Assembly: GCA_937960435.1 (NCBI GenBank)
Contig: CALGPN010000010.1
Span: 29,599 to 93,598 of the forward strand
Length of the DNA: 64,000 nucleotides
Direction of reading: 5' to 3'
Source of the DNA: an uncultured Desulfosoma sp.
GTDB lineage: Bacteria; Desulfobacterota; Syntrophobacteria; Syntrophobacterales; DSM-9756
Below are positions 1-8,984 of the stretch, piece after piece. Position numbers and translations under genes: made by a program. The notes under the pieces are model-generated. The model saw only the letters and a list, made by a program, of their open reading frames with translations, was not told where the DNA came from and ran no database searches. The first letter of the stretch is position 1. The number at the start of each line of letters is the position of its first letter.

Positions 1-2
1 TG

Positions 3-1523
3 TGGGAACGGGAATTGGGGCCCGGAGGCCTCATCGGCGACCTCTCCGATTTGGACCGAAGCCCCATCCCGGTCATCGTCACCGGAAATCTTCGCCGTTA
101 TGTGCCCATTTGGGAAAACAAGAAATTCGCCGCGCCGTGCGAGGCCTCATGCCCGACGGGAATCCCGGTTCACGAACGTTGGCGCCTCATTCGGGAAGGA
201 CGTGTGGATGAAGCCGTGGACATGGCCTTGGCCTACACGCCTTTTCCCGCCACGGTCTGCGGCTACCTGTGCCCCAATTTGTGCATGCAGTCGTGCACAC
301 GGCAGGGATTGCGCATGGCACCCGTGGATGTGACGCAGCTGGGCAAGGCGAGCCTCAAAGCTCAGCTTCCGGAACTCCCTCCGCTCAGCGGCAAAAAATT
401 GGCCGTCATCGGCGCCGGACCTGCAGGGCTTTCGGTCGCTTGGCAACTGCGCCGCAAAGGGCACGAAGCGGTCCTCTACGATCGCAGCCGGGAATTGGGT
501 GGGAAGATCACGGCGGCGGTCCCCAAGAGTCGGATTCCCGACGAAGTGGTCCAAACGGAACTGGAACGCATTCGCTCAGCGCTGCCCCATGTTTTTTTGC
601 AACAGGAATTGACCAAGCAGGACATGGAACAGCTCAAGGCGGATTTCGACATCATCGTCATCGCCGTCGGCGCGCAAAAACCGCGTCTGCTGCCCGTGCC
701 CGGAAAAGAACGGCTCATCCCCGCCTTGGATTTTCTCCAAAAATCACGGCGGGATCAAATCCAGGTAGGCCGCCGTGTGGTGGTCATCGGCGCCGGCAAC
801 GTGGGCTGCGATGCCGCCACGGAAGCTTATCGGCTCGGAGCCGAAAAGGTGACACTCATCGACATTCAGGAACCCGCTTCTTTCGGCAAGGAACGGCAGG
901 CGGCACAAGCGGCCGGAGCCGAATTTCGGTGGCCGTGTTTCACCAAGGCGGTGACGGAACAAGGCGTGGAGCTCACCACGGGGGAACTGCTTCCGGCCGA
1001 TACGGTGATCGTCGCCATCGGGGACCACCCGGACCTGGAATTCCTGCCGGAGACCGTGGAGACGGAACGCGGCTTTATCAAGGTGGACAACCATTACCAG
1101 ACCAGTGATCCCCAAATCTTTGCCATCGGCGACGCCGTCCGTCTGGGCCTTTTGACCGACGCCATCGGCGCGGGAAGAAAGGCGGCTCAGGTCATCGACG
1201 ATATCTTGAACGGACGTCGGCCGAAGCGGTCCATGCGTCCCACGATCGATCCTCGGCGGGTTAAGCTGGAATATTTTGATCCGCGTCGGCTGGGCTTCGA
1301 CGGGGTGGACCAATGCGCCGGGGAATGTGCTTCTTGCGGTTCTTGCCGAGACTGCGGCATCTGCGTCTCCATGTGCCCTCAGGCGGCCATCCGCCGCGTG
1401 GGCGGCGCCAACGGCGACTTCGAGATGGTGGTGGATGCCGAGCGGTGCATCGGCTGCGGCTTTTGCGCCGGGGCATGCCCCTGCGGCATCTGGAACCTGG
1501 TGGAAAACGATCCCATGGAATAA
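3..1523 (+). CDS. FAD-dependent oxidoreductase with ferredoxin-type C-terminus (5'-truncated)
   Basis: The reading frame is open to the left edge, so the start lies outside the window. The protein resembles the small-subunit (GltD-like) glutamate synthase fold. An N-terminal cysteine-rich part (CEASCPTG, then CGYLCPNLCMQSC) would hold FeS clusters. It is followed by a first dinucleotide-binding motif GAGPAGLS near residue 137 and a second, GAGNVGCD, near 263. A GDAV motif typical of FAD binding comes near residue 375. The tail has two 4Fe-4S ferredoxin motifs (CGSCRDCGICVSMCP and CIGCGFCAGACP). Proteins of this layout pass electrons between NAD(P)H, flavin and ferredoxin-like partners. The partner is probably encoded upstream, outside the window. 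The family is clear; the exact substrate is not. Confidence 0.85.
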   Translation, partial: WERELGPGGLIGDLSDLDRSPIPVIVTGNLRRYVPIWENKKFAAPCEASCPTGIPVHERWRLIREGRVDEAVDMALAYTPFPATVCGYLCPNLCMQSCTRQGLRMAPVDVTQLGKASLKAQLPELPPLSGKKLAVIGAGPAGLSVAWQLRRKGHEAVLYDRSRELGGKITAAVPKSRIPDEVVQTELERIRSALPHVFLQQELTKQDMEQLKADFDIIVIAVGAQKPRLLPVPGKERLIPALDFLQKSRRDQIQVGRRVVVIGAGNVGCDAATEAYRLGAEKVTLIDIQEPASFGKERQAAQAAGAEFRWPCFTKAVTEQGVELTTGELLPADTVIVAIGDHPDLEFLPETVETERGFIKVDNHYQTSDPQIFAIGDAVRLGLLTDAIGAGRKAAQVIDDILNGRRPKRSMRPTIDPRRVKLEYFDPRRLGFDGVDQCAGECASCGSCRDCGICVSMCPQAAIRRVGGANGDFEMVVDAERCIGCGFCAGACPCGIWNLVENDPME

Positions 1524-1529
1524 AGCCTG

Positions 1530-1549
1530 CGGGGGGCCAACGCCCCCCG
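1530..1549 (+). terminator. Possible intrinsic terminator after the oxidoreductase
   Basis: A 7-bp GC stem (CGGGGGG / CCCCCCG) with a six-base loop starts six bases after the stop codon. A short T-rich stretch (TTTCTC) follows. The U-tract is weak, so termination is likely but not certain. The convergent murI gene ends about 70 bp further on. Confidence 0.5.
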
Positions 1550-1620
1550 TTTCTCACGGGCACATTGTCGCTAGGTCTGAGGCCGCCTTTTCAAGGCTAC
1601 GGCTTTTCCCGGAAATTCGC

Positions 1621-2433
1621 TCACCCTTTCACGACGCGCACATCGGCCAAAGTGCGCCCCAGGAAACGTTCCCCGATGGTTTGAAACCGAAGCGGCACAT
1701 CGGTCACGTAGTAGACGTATTGCGGCGACCCGCCTTCCATCGCCGCCAGGCCAGAAGCATGGAGCACGTCGGCGGTCTGCTCCGCCATGGCTTCGGCCGA
1801 ATCCACCAACTGCACGCCGGGGCCGGCCACCTCCTGCAAGAGGGGTTTCAAAAGGGGGTAATGGGTGCACCCCAGCACAAGGGTGTCGATGGGGTGGCAG
1901 AGCACGGGCTTGAAGTATTCCTGGGCGGTGAGGCGCGTCACGGGGTGGTCCAGCCAGCCTTCCTCCACAAGAGGGACGAACAAAGGGCACGCCTGGGAAA
2001 AGATGCGCACGGACGGGTCATAGCGGTGAATGGCCCGGGCATAGGCGTTGCTATTGATGGTGGCCGGCGTGCCGATGACGGCCACATACCGAGCCCGCGT
2101 GACACTCACGGCGCTTCGGGCTCCCGCGTCGATGACGTCCAAAACGGGCACGGGGGACACGTCCTCCACCACGTGTCGGGCCACGGCCGCCATGGTGTTG
2201 CAGGCAATGATGAGGAGCTTGACGCCTTTTTGCAGCAAAAACTCGGTGATTTCCCGGGCGAACCCGCAAATGGTTTCCACGGATTTCACCCCGTAGGGCA
2301 CTCGAGCCGTATCCCCGAAATAGAGAATGCTTTCAAAAGGCAGCCGCTCCATAAGGGCCCGAACCACGGTGAGCCCCCCTACCCCAGAGTCGAAAACGCC
2401 GATGGGCAGCTGCCGCGTCGTTTCTGATTCCAC
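1621..2433 (-). CDS. murI: Glutamate racemase
   Basis: Converts L-glutamate to D-glutamate for peptidoglycan synthesis in the cytoplasm. The N-terminal GVFDSGVGGLTV motif carries the conserved aspartate (residue 15). The two catalytic cysteines lie in ACNTMAA (residue 78) and GCTHYPLL (residue 189). The frame stays open far upstream of the conserved start. I chose the GTG at 2433 because an AGAGGA ribosome-binding site lies just ahead of it and the product is then 270 residues, the usual length. The longer ORF would add 85 unconserved residues. It stands alone, convergent with the upstream oxidoreductase. Confidence 0.93.
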   Translation of the reverse strand: MESETTRQLPIGVFDSGVGGLTVVRALMERLPFESILYFGDTARVPYGVKSVETICGFAREITEFLLQKGVKLLIIACNTMAAVARHVVEDVSPVPVLDVIDAGARSAVSVTRARYVAVIGTPATINSNAYARAIHRYDPSVRIFSQACPLFVPLVEEGWLDHPVTRLTAQEYFKPVLCHPIDTLVLGCTHYPLLKPLLQEVAGPGVQLVDSAEAMAEQTADVLHASGLAAMEGGSPQYVYYVTDVPLRFQTIGERFLGRTLADVRVVKG

Positions 2434-2545
2434 GCGTGTTTTATCCTCTCTTGGTCTCGAGCGCTTCCCCGCGCCCGGTTCGCTGCGGCCAATTGCCGAT
2501 CCGATGCCGCGGGAGCAAAAGATCTCGGCTTTCGGGCTTCGACGG

Positions 2546-3389
2546 TCACCGCCGACGGGAGCCCCCCAAAATGGTGCCGAGAACGTTTCGAATGATGGCC
2601 CGACCGATCTGGCTCCCCACGGTTCGTGCGGCCTGCTTGACCATGGCTTCCACCAAGCCCTGGCGCCGACGGGTCCCAAACAAAACATCCCCGAATGACC
2701 CGCGATCCTCGGCCCCTCGGCCCGCCTTCGACCGCTCTGCCTCGGGCTTGCCCATGTCCCTTCGGAGCGCCCTTTCCTTCAGGATTTCATAAGCCGATTC
2801 CCGATTCACCGGCGTGTCGTATCGGCTCCCCACGGGACTGCGATCCATTACGGCAGCCCGCTCCTCCGGTGTGATCGCCCCGATGCGGCAGCGTGGCGGG
2901 CAGATGAGGGTCCGTTCCACAGGCAGGGGAATCCCCTTTTCCTGGAGCGTGGACACCAACGCTTCGCCCACACCCAATTGCAGCAGGGTCTTGGCCACAT
3001 CGAGCCGTGGGTTGGGAACGAACGTTTCCGCGGCGGTTTTCACCGCTTTTTGATCCCGAGGCGTGTAGGCCCGAAGCGCATGCTGGATGCGGTTGCCCAG
3101 TTGGCCCAGGATGTCGTTGGGCACATCGTCGGGAAACTGGGAACAGAAATACACTCCGACACCCTTGAATTTTTTCGTCAATCGTTCCAGGGAAGGCCAG
3201 CCCCGCCACATCGCCTTTCACATCGGCCATAAGGACGGGCACGCCAAGTCGCGAAAACCCTTCGGCCAGAACCAACAGGGAAACGGTCTTGCCCGTGCCG
3301 GTCGCCCCGGCGACAAGGCCGTGTCGATTGCCGTAGCGGGAAAGGAGGTATACGGGTTTTTCCCCCTTTCCGATGAGAATGCGGTCCAT
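2546..3389 (-). pseudogene. HerA-like (DUF853) ATPase gene with internal deletion and frame change
   Basis: Two pieces of one family lie in different frames. The 5' piece begins at ATG 3389 and encodes the Walker A motif (GATGTGKT) and [10 protein letters not shown] of the HerA-like DUF853 ATPases. The 3' piece, below about 3185, encodes the family's C-terminal part ([16 protein letters not shown], then [17 protein letters not shown] and [12 protein letters not shown]). Intact members such as E. coli YjgR are near 500 residues. Here roughly 250-280 residues between the pieces, including Walker B, are missing, and the frame changes at the junction. The gene therefore cannot make the normal ATPase. 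The C-terminal piece has its own long frame but no clear start. Confidence 0.78.
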
Positions 3390-3449
3390 TTCTTTCTTCC
3401 CCCTGTGCCGAAAGGTCACCCCGCGTCAACAAGATCTCTCACGGCCCAT

Positions 3450-4196
3450 TCAGAGCCCCTGGTTCACTTCCCACATGACCCGCCAGACCTTTTCCACCGC
3501 TGGCGCCAGATGCCACTCTTCAGGCCGGGTGACGAAATCTTCCGCCCCTCGGGCGAATCGGTAAAAGTGCACGGTGCAGCCCCGGTACTCTTGGTCGTCC
3601 CCGTTCCAGCGCACAAAGTTTCCTGGGAAGATCCCGGCGACTTTCCAGCCGCCCTTCAGGCACCACTGCTGGGTGATATCATGCCAGGTTTCGCAAAAAG
3701 TGGTGAAATATTCCGCTCCGGTTCCGGCCGCAACCTTTCTCACGAACGCGCGGAGTTGGGCGGTCAGGTTTTTCCGGCGAAAACCCGGCAGGGTGGTGAC
3801 GAGCGAAAACTCCACCTGGAGGTTTTTTTCGTACTTGGTGAGCACCGACCCGCTGACAACCTCGCCCGTCGTGACATCCTCCAGGACCGCCATGCAGTAC
3901 ACTTTGTCATGGGCATCGCTTTCCCATCGATCCCAGAGCGCCACCCAACGGGAATACTCCCCAGGGTCCAGAAGGAATTCGTGGGGTGAGCCGTAGAGTT
4001 CGGGGTATCCCAAGCGCCACAGCCGTGCGGCCGATTCCACGAGATCGGTCCGCAAAAGGGTCACCCGATACTTTCCCGGCTCCACCTCCACAGGGTCCAA
4101 CTTGGGCCATATGATCCGTTTCGTGGACACAGGCCGGGTGCGGCACGTGGTCGCCATCTTCCGATAGGGTGCGACGCCTTCCAAGGAAATCGCCAT
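3450..4196 (-). CDS. GNAT-like acyltransferase domain protein, substrate unknown
   Basis: A 248-residue soluble protein. The central part, around residues 95-190, reads like a GNAT fold: a beta-strand stretch with a GEVVSGSVL turn, a LPGFRRKNLTAQL segment where acetyl-CoA pyrophosphate-binding motifs usually sit, and a CETWHDITQQWCLKGGWKV segment near the end. The start is supported by an AAGGAGGG site 7-8 bases ahead of ATG 4196. It lies on the same strand as the decayed HerA-like gene and the alcohol dehydrogenase, but 163 bp separate it from the latter. The fold is inferred from pattern only; no substrate can be named. Confidence 0.6.
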   Translation of the reverse strand: MAISLEGVAPYRKMATTCRTRPVSTKRIIWPKLDPVEVEPGKYRVTLLRTDLVESAARLWRLGYPELYGSPHEFLLDPGEYSRWVALWDRWESDAHDKVYCMAVLEDVTTGEVVSGSVLTKYEKNLQVEFSLVTTLPGFRRKNLTAQLRAFVRKVAAGTGAEYFTTFCETWHDITQQWCLKGGWKVAGIFPGNFVRWNGDDQEYRGCTVHFYRFARGAEDFVTRPEEWHLAPAVEKVWRVMWEVNQGL

Positions 4197-4359
4197 AATG
4201 CTCCCTCCTTTCCATCCCGCCTTTGTCTCTTTACGCGGAAGGTGCGGCGGGGACGCTCACGCTCCTCATTGGTCCCTTTATGGCAAAACTTTTTGACCAA
4301 AGGCCCATTGCCTTTTCCCCTTCACGAAATCGCCGGATGCGATTTCCCGTGGTCTTAGG

Positions 4360-5526
4360 TCACAGGGCTTTTCTCAGGACGGCCATGATTTCCGATTCCG
4401 TCGCCCGCCTGGGGTTGGTGAAGATGGCCGGATCCTCCAGAGCTTGTCGCGCGATGGTGGGACAATCCTCTTCCTTCACGCCGATGGCGCCGAGCCGCTG
4501 CGGCATCCCCACGTCCCGTCCCAGGGCCCTTATGGCTTCCACGGCCTTTTCGGCACGGAGTCGCGTCGATTTCCCGGCGGCGTCTTCCCCCATGATCGTG
4601 GCGATTTCGGCAAGGCGCTCCATACATCCCAACAGATTGTACTCCAACACCCACGGGAGCAACACGGCGTTACATAGCCCGTGCGGCAGGTTGTAGAGGC
4701 CCCCGAGCTGATGGGCCACGGCGTGGACCGCTCCGACCCCCGCGCTGTTGCACGCAAGCCCGCCGAGATATTGCGCGTAGGCCATGGCCGCCCGCGCTTC
4801 CATATCGGCGCCGTGGGCGACGGCCCTGGGAAGATACTCGGCGATGAGTCGGATCGCCTCTAAGGCGCAGGCATCCGAAAGCGGGGTGGCGCTTCGGGAA
4901 AGGTAGGCTTCCACAGCGTGGGTGAAGGCGTCCATGCCGGTTTGGGCGGTGAGTTCTGGCGGCAGGGTCACCATGAGGCTTGGGTCGTTCACGGCGATGC
5001 GCGGCGTCAGCCGCCAGTCCACGAGGGTCAGCTTCGTCCTTTTCGCCACATGGGTGATCACGGCAAACCGGGTGAGCTCGCTGCCCGTCCCTGCCGTGGT
5101 GTTGATAGCGATGAGAGGCGGCAGGGATCGCTTCAGTTTGTTGACGCCGACAAAATCCCAGAGCGCCCCGTCGTGGGCGGCCATGACGCCGATGGCTTTT
5201 GCCGCATCGTGGGCGCTTCCACCCCCTAGGGAAATGAGCAAGGCCCCTGGAGTCGCTTTGTAGAGCTCGTAGCCCCGCGCTGCACACTCTTCCGTGGGGT
5301 TGGCGACCACCTCGTCAAAGACCGTCACGTCCAGTTTCGATGCCTCGTTCAAGACCTTGAGAACCTCTCCGGCGATCCCCGCCGCCACGACGCCCGTGTC
5401 GGTGCACAGCACGGCCCGGTTCGCGGAAAAGGCCCGGAGATATCCCGGGAGCTTCCGAAGAGCCCCGACCCCGAAGAGGCTTACCGGTTGACCGAAAAAG
5501 TCCGCATATCGCGTCATGTCGCCCAT
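4360..5526 (-). CDS. Iron-containing alcohol dehydrogenase
   Basis: A 388-residue member of the group III (Fe-dependent) alcohol dehydrogenases, which interconvert alcohols and aldehydes with NAD(P)H. The N-terminal nucleotide-binding half has the GGGSAHDAAKAIG loop and the TTAGTGSE motif. The C-terminal half carries the expected metal ligands: Asp in TGMDAFTHAVEAY and His in the same motif, HAVAHQLGG, and LPHGLCNAVLLP. The start ATG at 5526 has a GGAGGAAC ribosome-binding site. The gene is divergent from the acyl-CoA synthetase across 316 bp. The physiological substrate is not evident; a role in alcohol or long-chain aldehyde oxidation is a guess from the neighbour. Confidence 0.9.
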   Translation of the reverse strand: MGDMTRYADFFGQPVSLFGVGALRKLPGYLRAFSANRAVLCTDTGVVAAGIAGEVLKVLNEASKLDVTVFDEVVANPTEECAARGYELYKATPGALLISLGGGSAHDAAKAIGVMAAHDGALWDFVGVNKLKRSLPPLIAINTTAGTGSELTRFAVITHVAKRTKLTLVDWRLTPRIAVNDPSLMVTLPPELTAQTGMDAFTHAVEAYLSRSATPLSDACALEAIRLIAEYLPRAVAHGADMEARAAMAYAQYLGGLACNSAGVGAVHAVAHQLGGLYNLPHGLCNAVLLPWVLEYNLLGCMERLAEIATIMGEDAAGKSTRLRAEKAVEAIRALGRDVGMPQRLGAIGVKEEDCPTIARQALEDPAIFTNPRRATESEIMAVLRKAL

Positions 5527-5842
5527 GTGGTTCCTCCGCGCCCGTGTGCCGACCCGGCGGGCTCCGCGTCACCCGTGCCCTGAGCCCCAAAGCCCGCCAG
5601 GCTCATCCGGCGAATGCCGGCTTGGATTTTCCTCTTTCGGTGGAACGGCCGAGTTTTCATCTTGCCGGAAAAACTTCCGGTTCACACGTACCGCCGGCTT
5701 GTCCTCGTGTCAATTGCCGCCCATAATCATGAAGCTTTCGACCTTCAGCGCGTGGGTCACATTTTTTCGGTGATCCTCCCCCAAGACGCGCTATATTGGC
5801 GAGGTTCATCAAAAACTCCAGCACACACGAGGTGTCGGCCCT
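5527..5842. other. Divergent intergenic region (alcohol dehydrogenase / acyl-CoA synthetase)
   Basis: No gene is supported in these 316 bases. It must hold the promoters of both flanking genes. On the plus strand, TTGTCC at 5699-5704 and CATAAT at 5722-5727 are 17 bases apart and could be the acyl-CoA synthetase promoter. No operator-like palindrome stands out. Confidence 0.5.
5699..5727 (+). promoter_or_regulatory. Possible sigma-70-type promoter of the acyl-CoA synthetase gene
   Basis: A -35-like TTGTCC and a -10-like CATAAT are separated by 17 bases, about 115 bases ahead of the start codon at 5843. Each hexamer matches consensus imperfectly, so this is a low-confidence call. Confidence 0.3.
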
Positions 5843-7714
5843 ATGAAGACGTATGCGCATCTCTTCCTGCAGCGAGCGGAACACGGCGGTGACTCAAAGG
5901 CCCTCCTCTACCGACGCGACGGGGGGTGGCACGAGATGACGTGGCGCGACTTTTCCCGCCAGGTTCGCCGGGCGGCTCAATCCTTGCTCACCTTCGGGGT
6001 GGAAGCTCAAGACCGCGTGGCCGTCTGGAGCCACAACCAGCCTCGGTGGACCGTGGTGGACGTGGCCTGTCAATACGTTCGGGCCGTTTCGGTTCCCGTT
6101 TATCCGACCGTCACGGCCCGCCAAGCTGCTTATATTCTCAAAGATTGCGAAGCCAAGGTGATTTTCGTCGGCTCTGAAGATCAACTGTCCCGAGCCCTCA
6201 CCGTGATGAACGAGCTGCCGCACGTGAAGGCCGTGGTGCGCCTGGACGACGCGCACGGAGAGGCGTCCTCGGAAAACGTCCTGGGGTTCGAGACCTTTCT
6301 GGCTCTGGGGGATGCGGCTTCATGGGCCGATGGGGTTTCGGCACGTCTGGCCGAAGCCTGCCCCGAGGATCTTCTGACGCTCATCTACACCTCCGGCACC
6401 ACCGGAGAACCCAAAGGGGTGATGCTCACCCAGTCCAACGTGCTCTACCAGATGACGTCGCACGAGGAGCGCATCCCGCCGTGCGGCACCTCGGACGTCT
6501 CCCTGTGTTTTCTTCCCCTGTCCCACGTGTTTGAAAGGACGTGGACCTATTATGTTTTCCACAAAGGGATGACCAACGCCTATCTCGATGATCCCAAGCT
6601 GGTGATGGAAGCCTTGGCGCACGTGCAGCCGACCATCATGTGCACGGTGCCGCGCCTCCTGGAAAAGGTCTACGGCGCCGTCCAGGAAAAGGTGCACTCG
6701 GCCCCGTCGTTTCGACAAAGCCTTTTTCGCTGGGCCGTCTCTGTAGGAGACGAAGTTTTCCGCCGTCACAAGGACGGCGTGGCCGTCCCCGCGGGGCTCC
6801 GTCTGCAGCACCGGTTGGCTTCCGCACTGGTCCTCAAGAAACTCCAAGGGCTCTTCGGCGGCCGCATTCGATTCATGCCGTGTGCGGGAGCGCCGCTGTC
6901 CGCCGAAATCGAACGCTTTTTCTGCGCCGTCGGGATTCCCATCGTGTGCGGCTACGGCTTGACCGAAACCACGGCCACGGTCACTTGCCACGAACCCAAA
7001 GGGTTTTCGTTCGGCACCGTCGGACGCCCTCTTCCCGGTCAGGACGTGCGGCTGGATCGCGTCAGCCGGGAAATTTTGGTCCGCGGCCCCAACGTCATGA
7101 AAGGTTATTACAACAAGCCGGAAGCCACCGCCGCCGTCTTCACGGAAGACGGCTACTTTCGCACGGGGGATGCCGGCACCTTCGACCCCTACGGGGAACT
7201 CGTCATCACGGACCGCATCAAGGATCTTTTCAAAACCTCGGGCGGCAAATACATCGCCCCGCAGATGATCGAAACCCTCATCGGGGCCGATCCCGCCGTG
7301 GAACAAATCGCCGTGGTGGGGGAAGGTCGAAAGTGCGTGACGGCCCTCATCGTGCCGTCTTTTGAAAACCTCCAGGGTCTTCTGGCCGAAAAGGGGCTGG
7401 CGGGACTGCCCAGGGAAGAACTGGTGCGACACCCGGTCGTGATGGAATTTTTCGGGCGCAAGATCGACGAACTCACCCGAGACCTGGCCCCGCACGAAAA
7501 GATTGTGCGCTTCGCCCTCCTGCCCAAGGAATTTTCCCTGGAGGACGGGGAGATGACCCCCACGTTGAAGCTCAAACGCAGAGTTATCCTGGAACGTTAC
7601 GCCGCCGTCATCGAAGCGATGTACCGGGAAATCGACCGCGCCACAGCCCACGGCACGCCCGACAAGGCCAGCTCTGCCGGGGGTTCAACCGGCGGCGTCG
7701 CCCGCGGCGTCTGA
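5843..7714 (+). CDS. Long-chain fatty-acid--CoA ligase (AMP-forming)
   Basis: A 623-residue adenylate-forming enzyme that activates fatty acids with ATP and CoA. The P-loop-like motif YTSGTTGEPKGVML is near residue 182, the GYGLTETTATV motif near 372, and FRTGDAGTFDPYGELVITD with RIKDLFKTSGGKYIAPQ supplies the hinge and C-terminal lid. This matches the bacterial long-chain acyl-CoA synthetases of about 600 residues (FadD15-like) rather than short-chain acetate enzymes. A GAGGTG site precedes ATG 5843. The 3' end overlaps the convergent YbaK-type gene by 30 bp. Beta-oxidation or lipid synthesis use is inferred. Confidence 0.9.
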   Translation: MKTYAHLFLQRAEHGGDSKALLYRRDGGWHEMTWRDFSRQVRRAAQSLLTFGVEAQDRVAVWSHNQPRWTVVDVACQYVRAVSVPVYPTVTARQAAYILKDCEAKVIFVGSEDQLSRALTVMNELPHVKAVVRLDDAHGEASSENVLGFETFLALGDAASWADGVSARLAEACPEDLLTLIYTSGTTGEPKGVMLTQSNVLYQMTSHEERIPPCGTSDVSLCFLPLSHVFERTWTYYVFHKGMTNAYLDDPKLVMEALAHVQPTIMCTVPRLLEKVYGAVQEKVHSAPSFRQSLFRWAVSVGDEVFRRHKDGVAVPAGLRLQHRLASALVLKKLQGLFGGRIRFMPCAGAPLSAEIERFFCAVGIPIVCGYGLTETTATVTCHEPKGFSFGTVGRPLPGQDVRLDRVSREILVRGPNVMKGYYNKPEATAAVFTEDGYFRTGDAGTFDPYGELVITDRIKDLFKTSGGKYIAPQMIETLIGADPAVEQIAVVGEGRKCVTALIVPSFENLQGLLAEKGLAGLPREELVRHPVVMEFFGRKIDELTRDLAPHEKIVRFALLPKEFSLEDGEMTPTLKLKRRVILERYAAVIEAMYREIDRATAHGTPDKASSAGGSTGGVARGV

Positions 7715-8167
7715 AACGGCGGCTTCGGTCCCGCCCGTCAGGCGCAAAAGCTGTTCCACGGTGATGGGAACGGCCGAACGGTCGTTGCCGGCGGCGGCGT
7801 AGACGCGCGGGAATCGGCGCATGGCGGTGTCGATGATGACCCTCACCGAAGGCGGCAACAAGAAAGGGCAGACCCCTCCGGGGGCATAGCCGGTGTAGCG
7901 CCGCACTTCGTCCTCACCCGGAAGGCGCACCTTGCCTTTGAGGCCGGCCGCTTGTTTCAGTCGGGAGCCTTTGATCCGACGGTCGCCGCACGTGACCGCC
8001 ACCACGGGCTGATCGCCCACCACAAACAGGATGCTCTTGGCGATTTCCGCCACACTGCACCCCACGGCCTTGGCGGCCGTCTCCGCCGTGGGGGTCAGCT
8101 CCTCGAACTCCCAGACTTCAATGCCGTGCTCTTTGAGACAGGCTTTCACGTCGGCGATATCGGGCAT
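7685..8167 (-). CDS. YbaK/EbsC-family aminoacyl-tRNA deacylase
   Basis: A 160-residue protein of the YbaK/ProX editing-domain family, which hydrolyses mischarged aminoacyl-tRNA (usually Cys- or Ala-tRNAPro) in trans. Family features include the SVAEIAKSILFVVGD helix-strand, the TCGDRRIKGSRLKQAAG lysine region and the GYAPGGVCPFLLP loop. The frame extends further upstream, but the conserved domain begins at MPDIADV. ATG 8167 has a GGAG six bases ahead, so I start there; ATG 8179 is an alternative four codons earlier. The gene ends convergently with the acyl-CoA synthetase (30-bp overlap) and follows pyrF by 82 bp on the same strand. Confidence 0.85.
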   Translation of the reverse strand: MPDIADVKACLKEHGIEVWEFEELTPTAETAAKAVGCSVAEIAKSILFVVGDQPVVAVTCGDRRIKGSRLKQAAGLKGKVRLPGEDEVRRYTGYAPGGVCPFLLPPSVRVIIDTAMRRFPRVYAAAGNDRSAVPITVEQLLRLTGGTEAAVSDAAGDAAG

Positions 8168-8249
8168 GATCTTCTCCATCCCCGTAGGACCCCCGGACAC
8201 TGTGGTCGTCTGGGCGCGCGCCTCTTCGGCCCATCGTCTCTGCTGTACT

Positions 8250-8984
8250 TCACGCGCCCGAGGCTTCTGGAGACCGGGAGGCCCAACGGTCCTGGAGCCC
8301 CTTTTCAATCTGGGCCTGGATGTCCGACGCAAGACGCTGCGGATCAGAAGCGTCCCGAATGGGGCGGCCTACAACGATGTAATCCGCTCCCGACGCAAAG
8401 GCCCGACGTGCGTCCACGGTTCTTTTCTGATCGTCCACATTGGCCACGGGCCGGATGCCGGGAGCCACTACAAGAAAACCGGCGCCCAGCTCACGGCGCA
8501 GCCTCGGAATCTCCAACCCCGAAGAAATGAGCCCGTCACAGCCCAGGGCCAAAGCCCGTTTGGCCCGAGACAAAACCAGCTCTTCCACGGAACACTGAAA
8601 GCCTAAATCGTGCAAGTCCCCTTGGTCCAGGCTCGTCAGCGCCGTGACGGCCAGAATCTTCACCGATCCCTTGGCGTCCACGGCGGCCTTGAGCATGGCG
8701 TCGTTGCCATGCACCGTGGTGAAAGCCACATTTCTTTGAGCGATCTGCACCATGGCCCGCCGAACCGTTTCCGGCACATCGAACAGCTTCAGGTCTAGAA
8801 AGACCTTGGCGCCACGGTTCTGAATCCATTCCACCATGGGAAAACCGCCAGCAAGGAACAGCTCAAAACCGACCTTGAAAAACCCCACCAGGCCGTCAAG
8901 CCGCTCCACCCACGCCTTGGCGCTTTCCGGTGACGGCACATCCAAAGCAAAAATCAATCTCTCACGCAAGGGAACGGCGTCCAC
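8250..8984 (-). CDS. pyrF: Orotidine 5'-phosphate decarboxylase
   Basis: Last step of UMP synthesis: decarboxylation of OMP in the cytoplasm. The 244-residue protein shows the catalytic DLKLFD tetrad segment (Asp64, Lys66, Asp69), the TVHG motif, APGIRP for phosphate binding, and the C-terminal GADYIVVGRPI loop. The GTG start at 8984 follows directly after the TAG stop of the glycosyltransferase gene, with no bases between. Its GGAGG site lies inside that gene's last codons. The two genes are therefore probably co-transcribed, although no functional link is known. Confidence 0.95.
   Translation of the reverse strand: MDAVPLRERLIFALDVPSPESAKAWVERLDGLVGFFKVGFELFLAGGFPMVEWIQNRGAKVFLDLKLFDVPETVRRAMVQIAQRNVAFTTVHGNDAMLKAAVDAKGSVKILAVTALTSLDQGDLHDLGFQCSVEELVLSRAKRALALGCDGLISSGLEIPRLRRELGAGFLVVAPGIRPVANVDDQKRTVDARRAFASGADYIVVGRPIRDASDPQRLASDIQAQIEKGLQDRWASRSPEASGA

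Noticed and set aside
1621..2688. Long version of murI starting at 2688
   Set aside because: The first 85 residues are unlike any racemase, and the GTG at 2433 has the proper ribosome-binding site.
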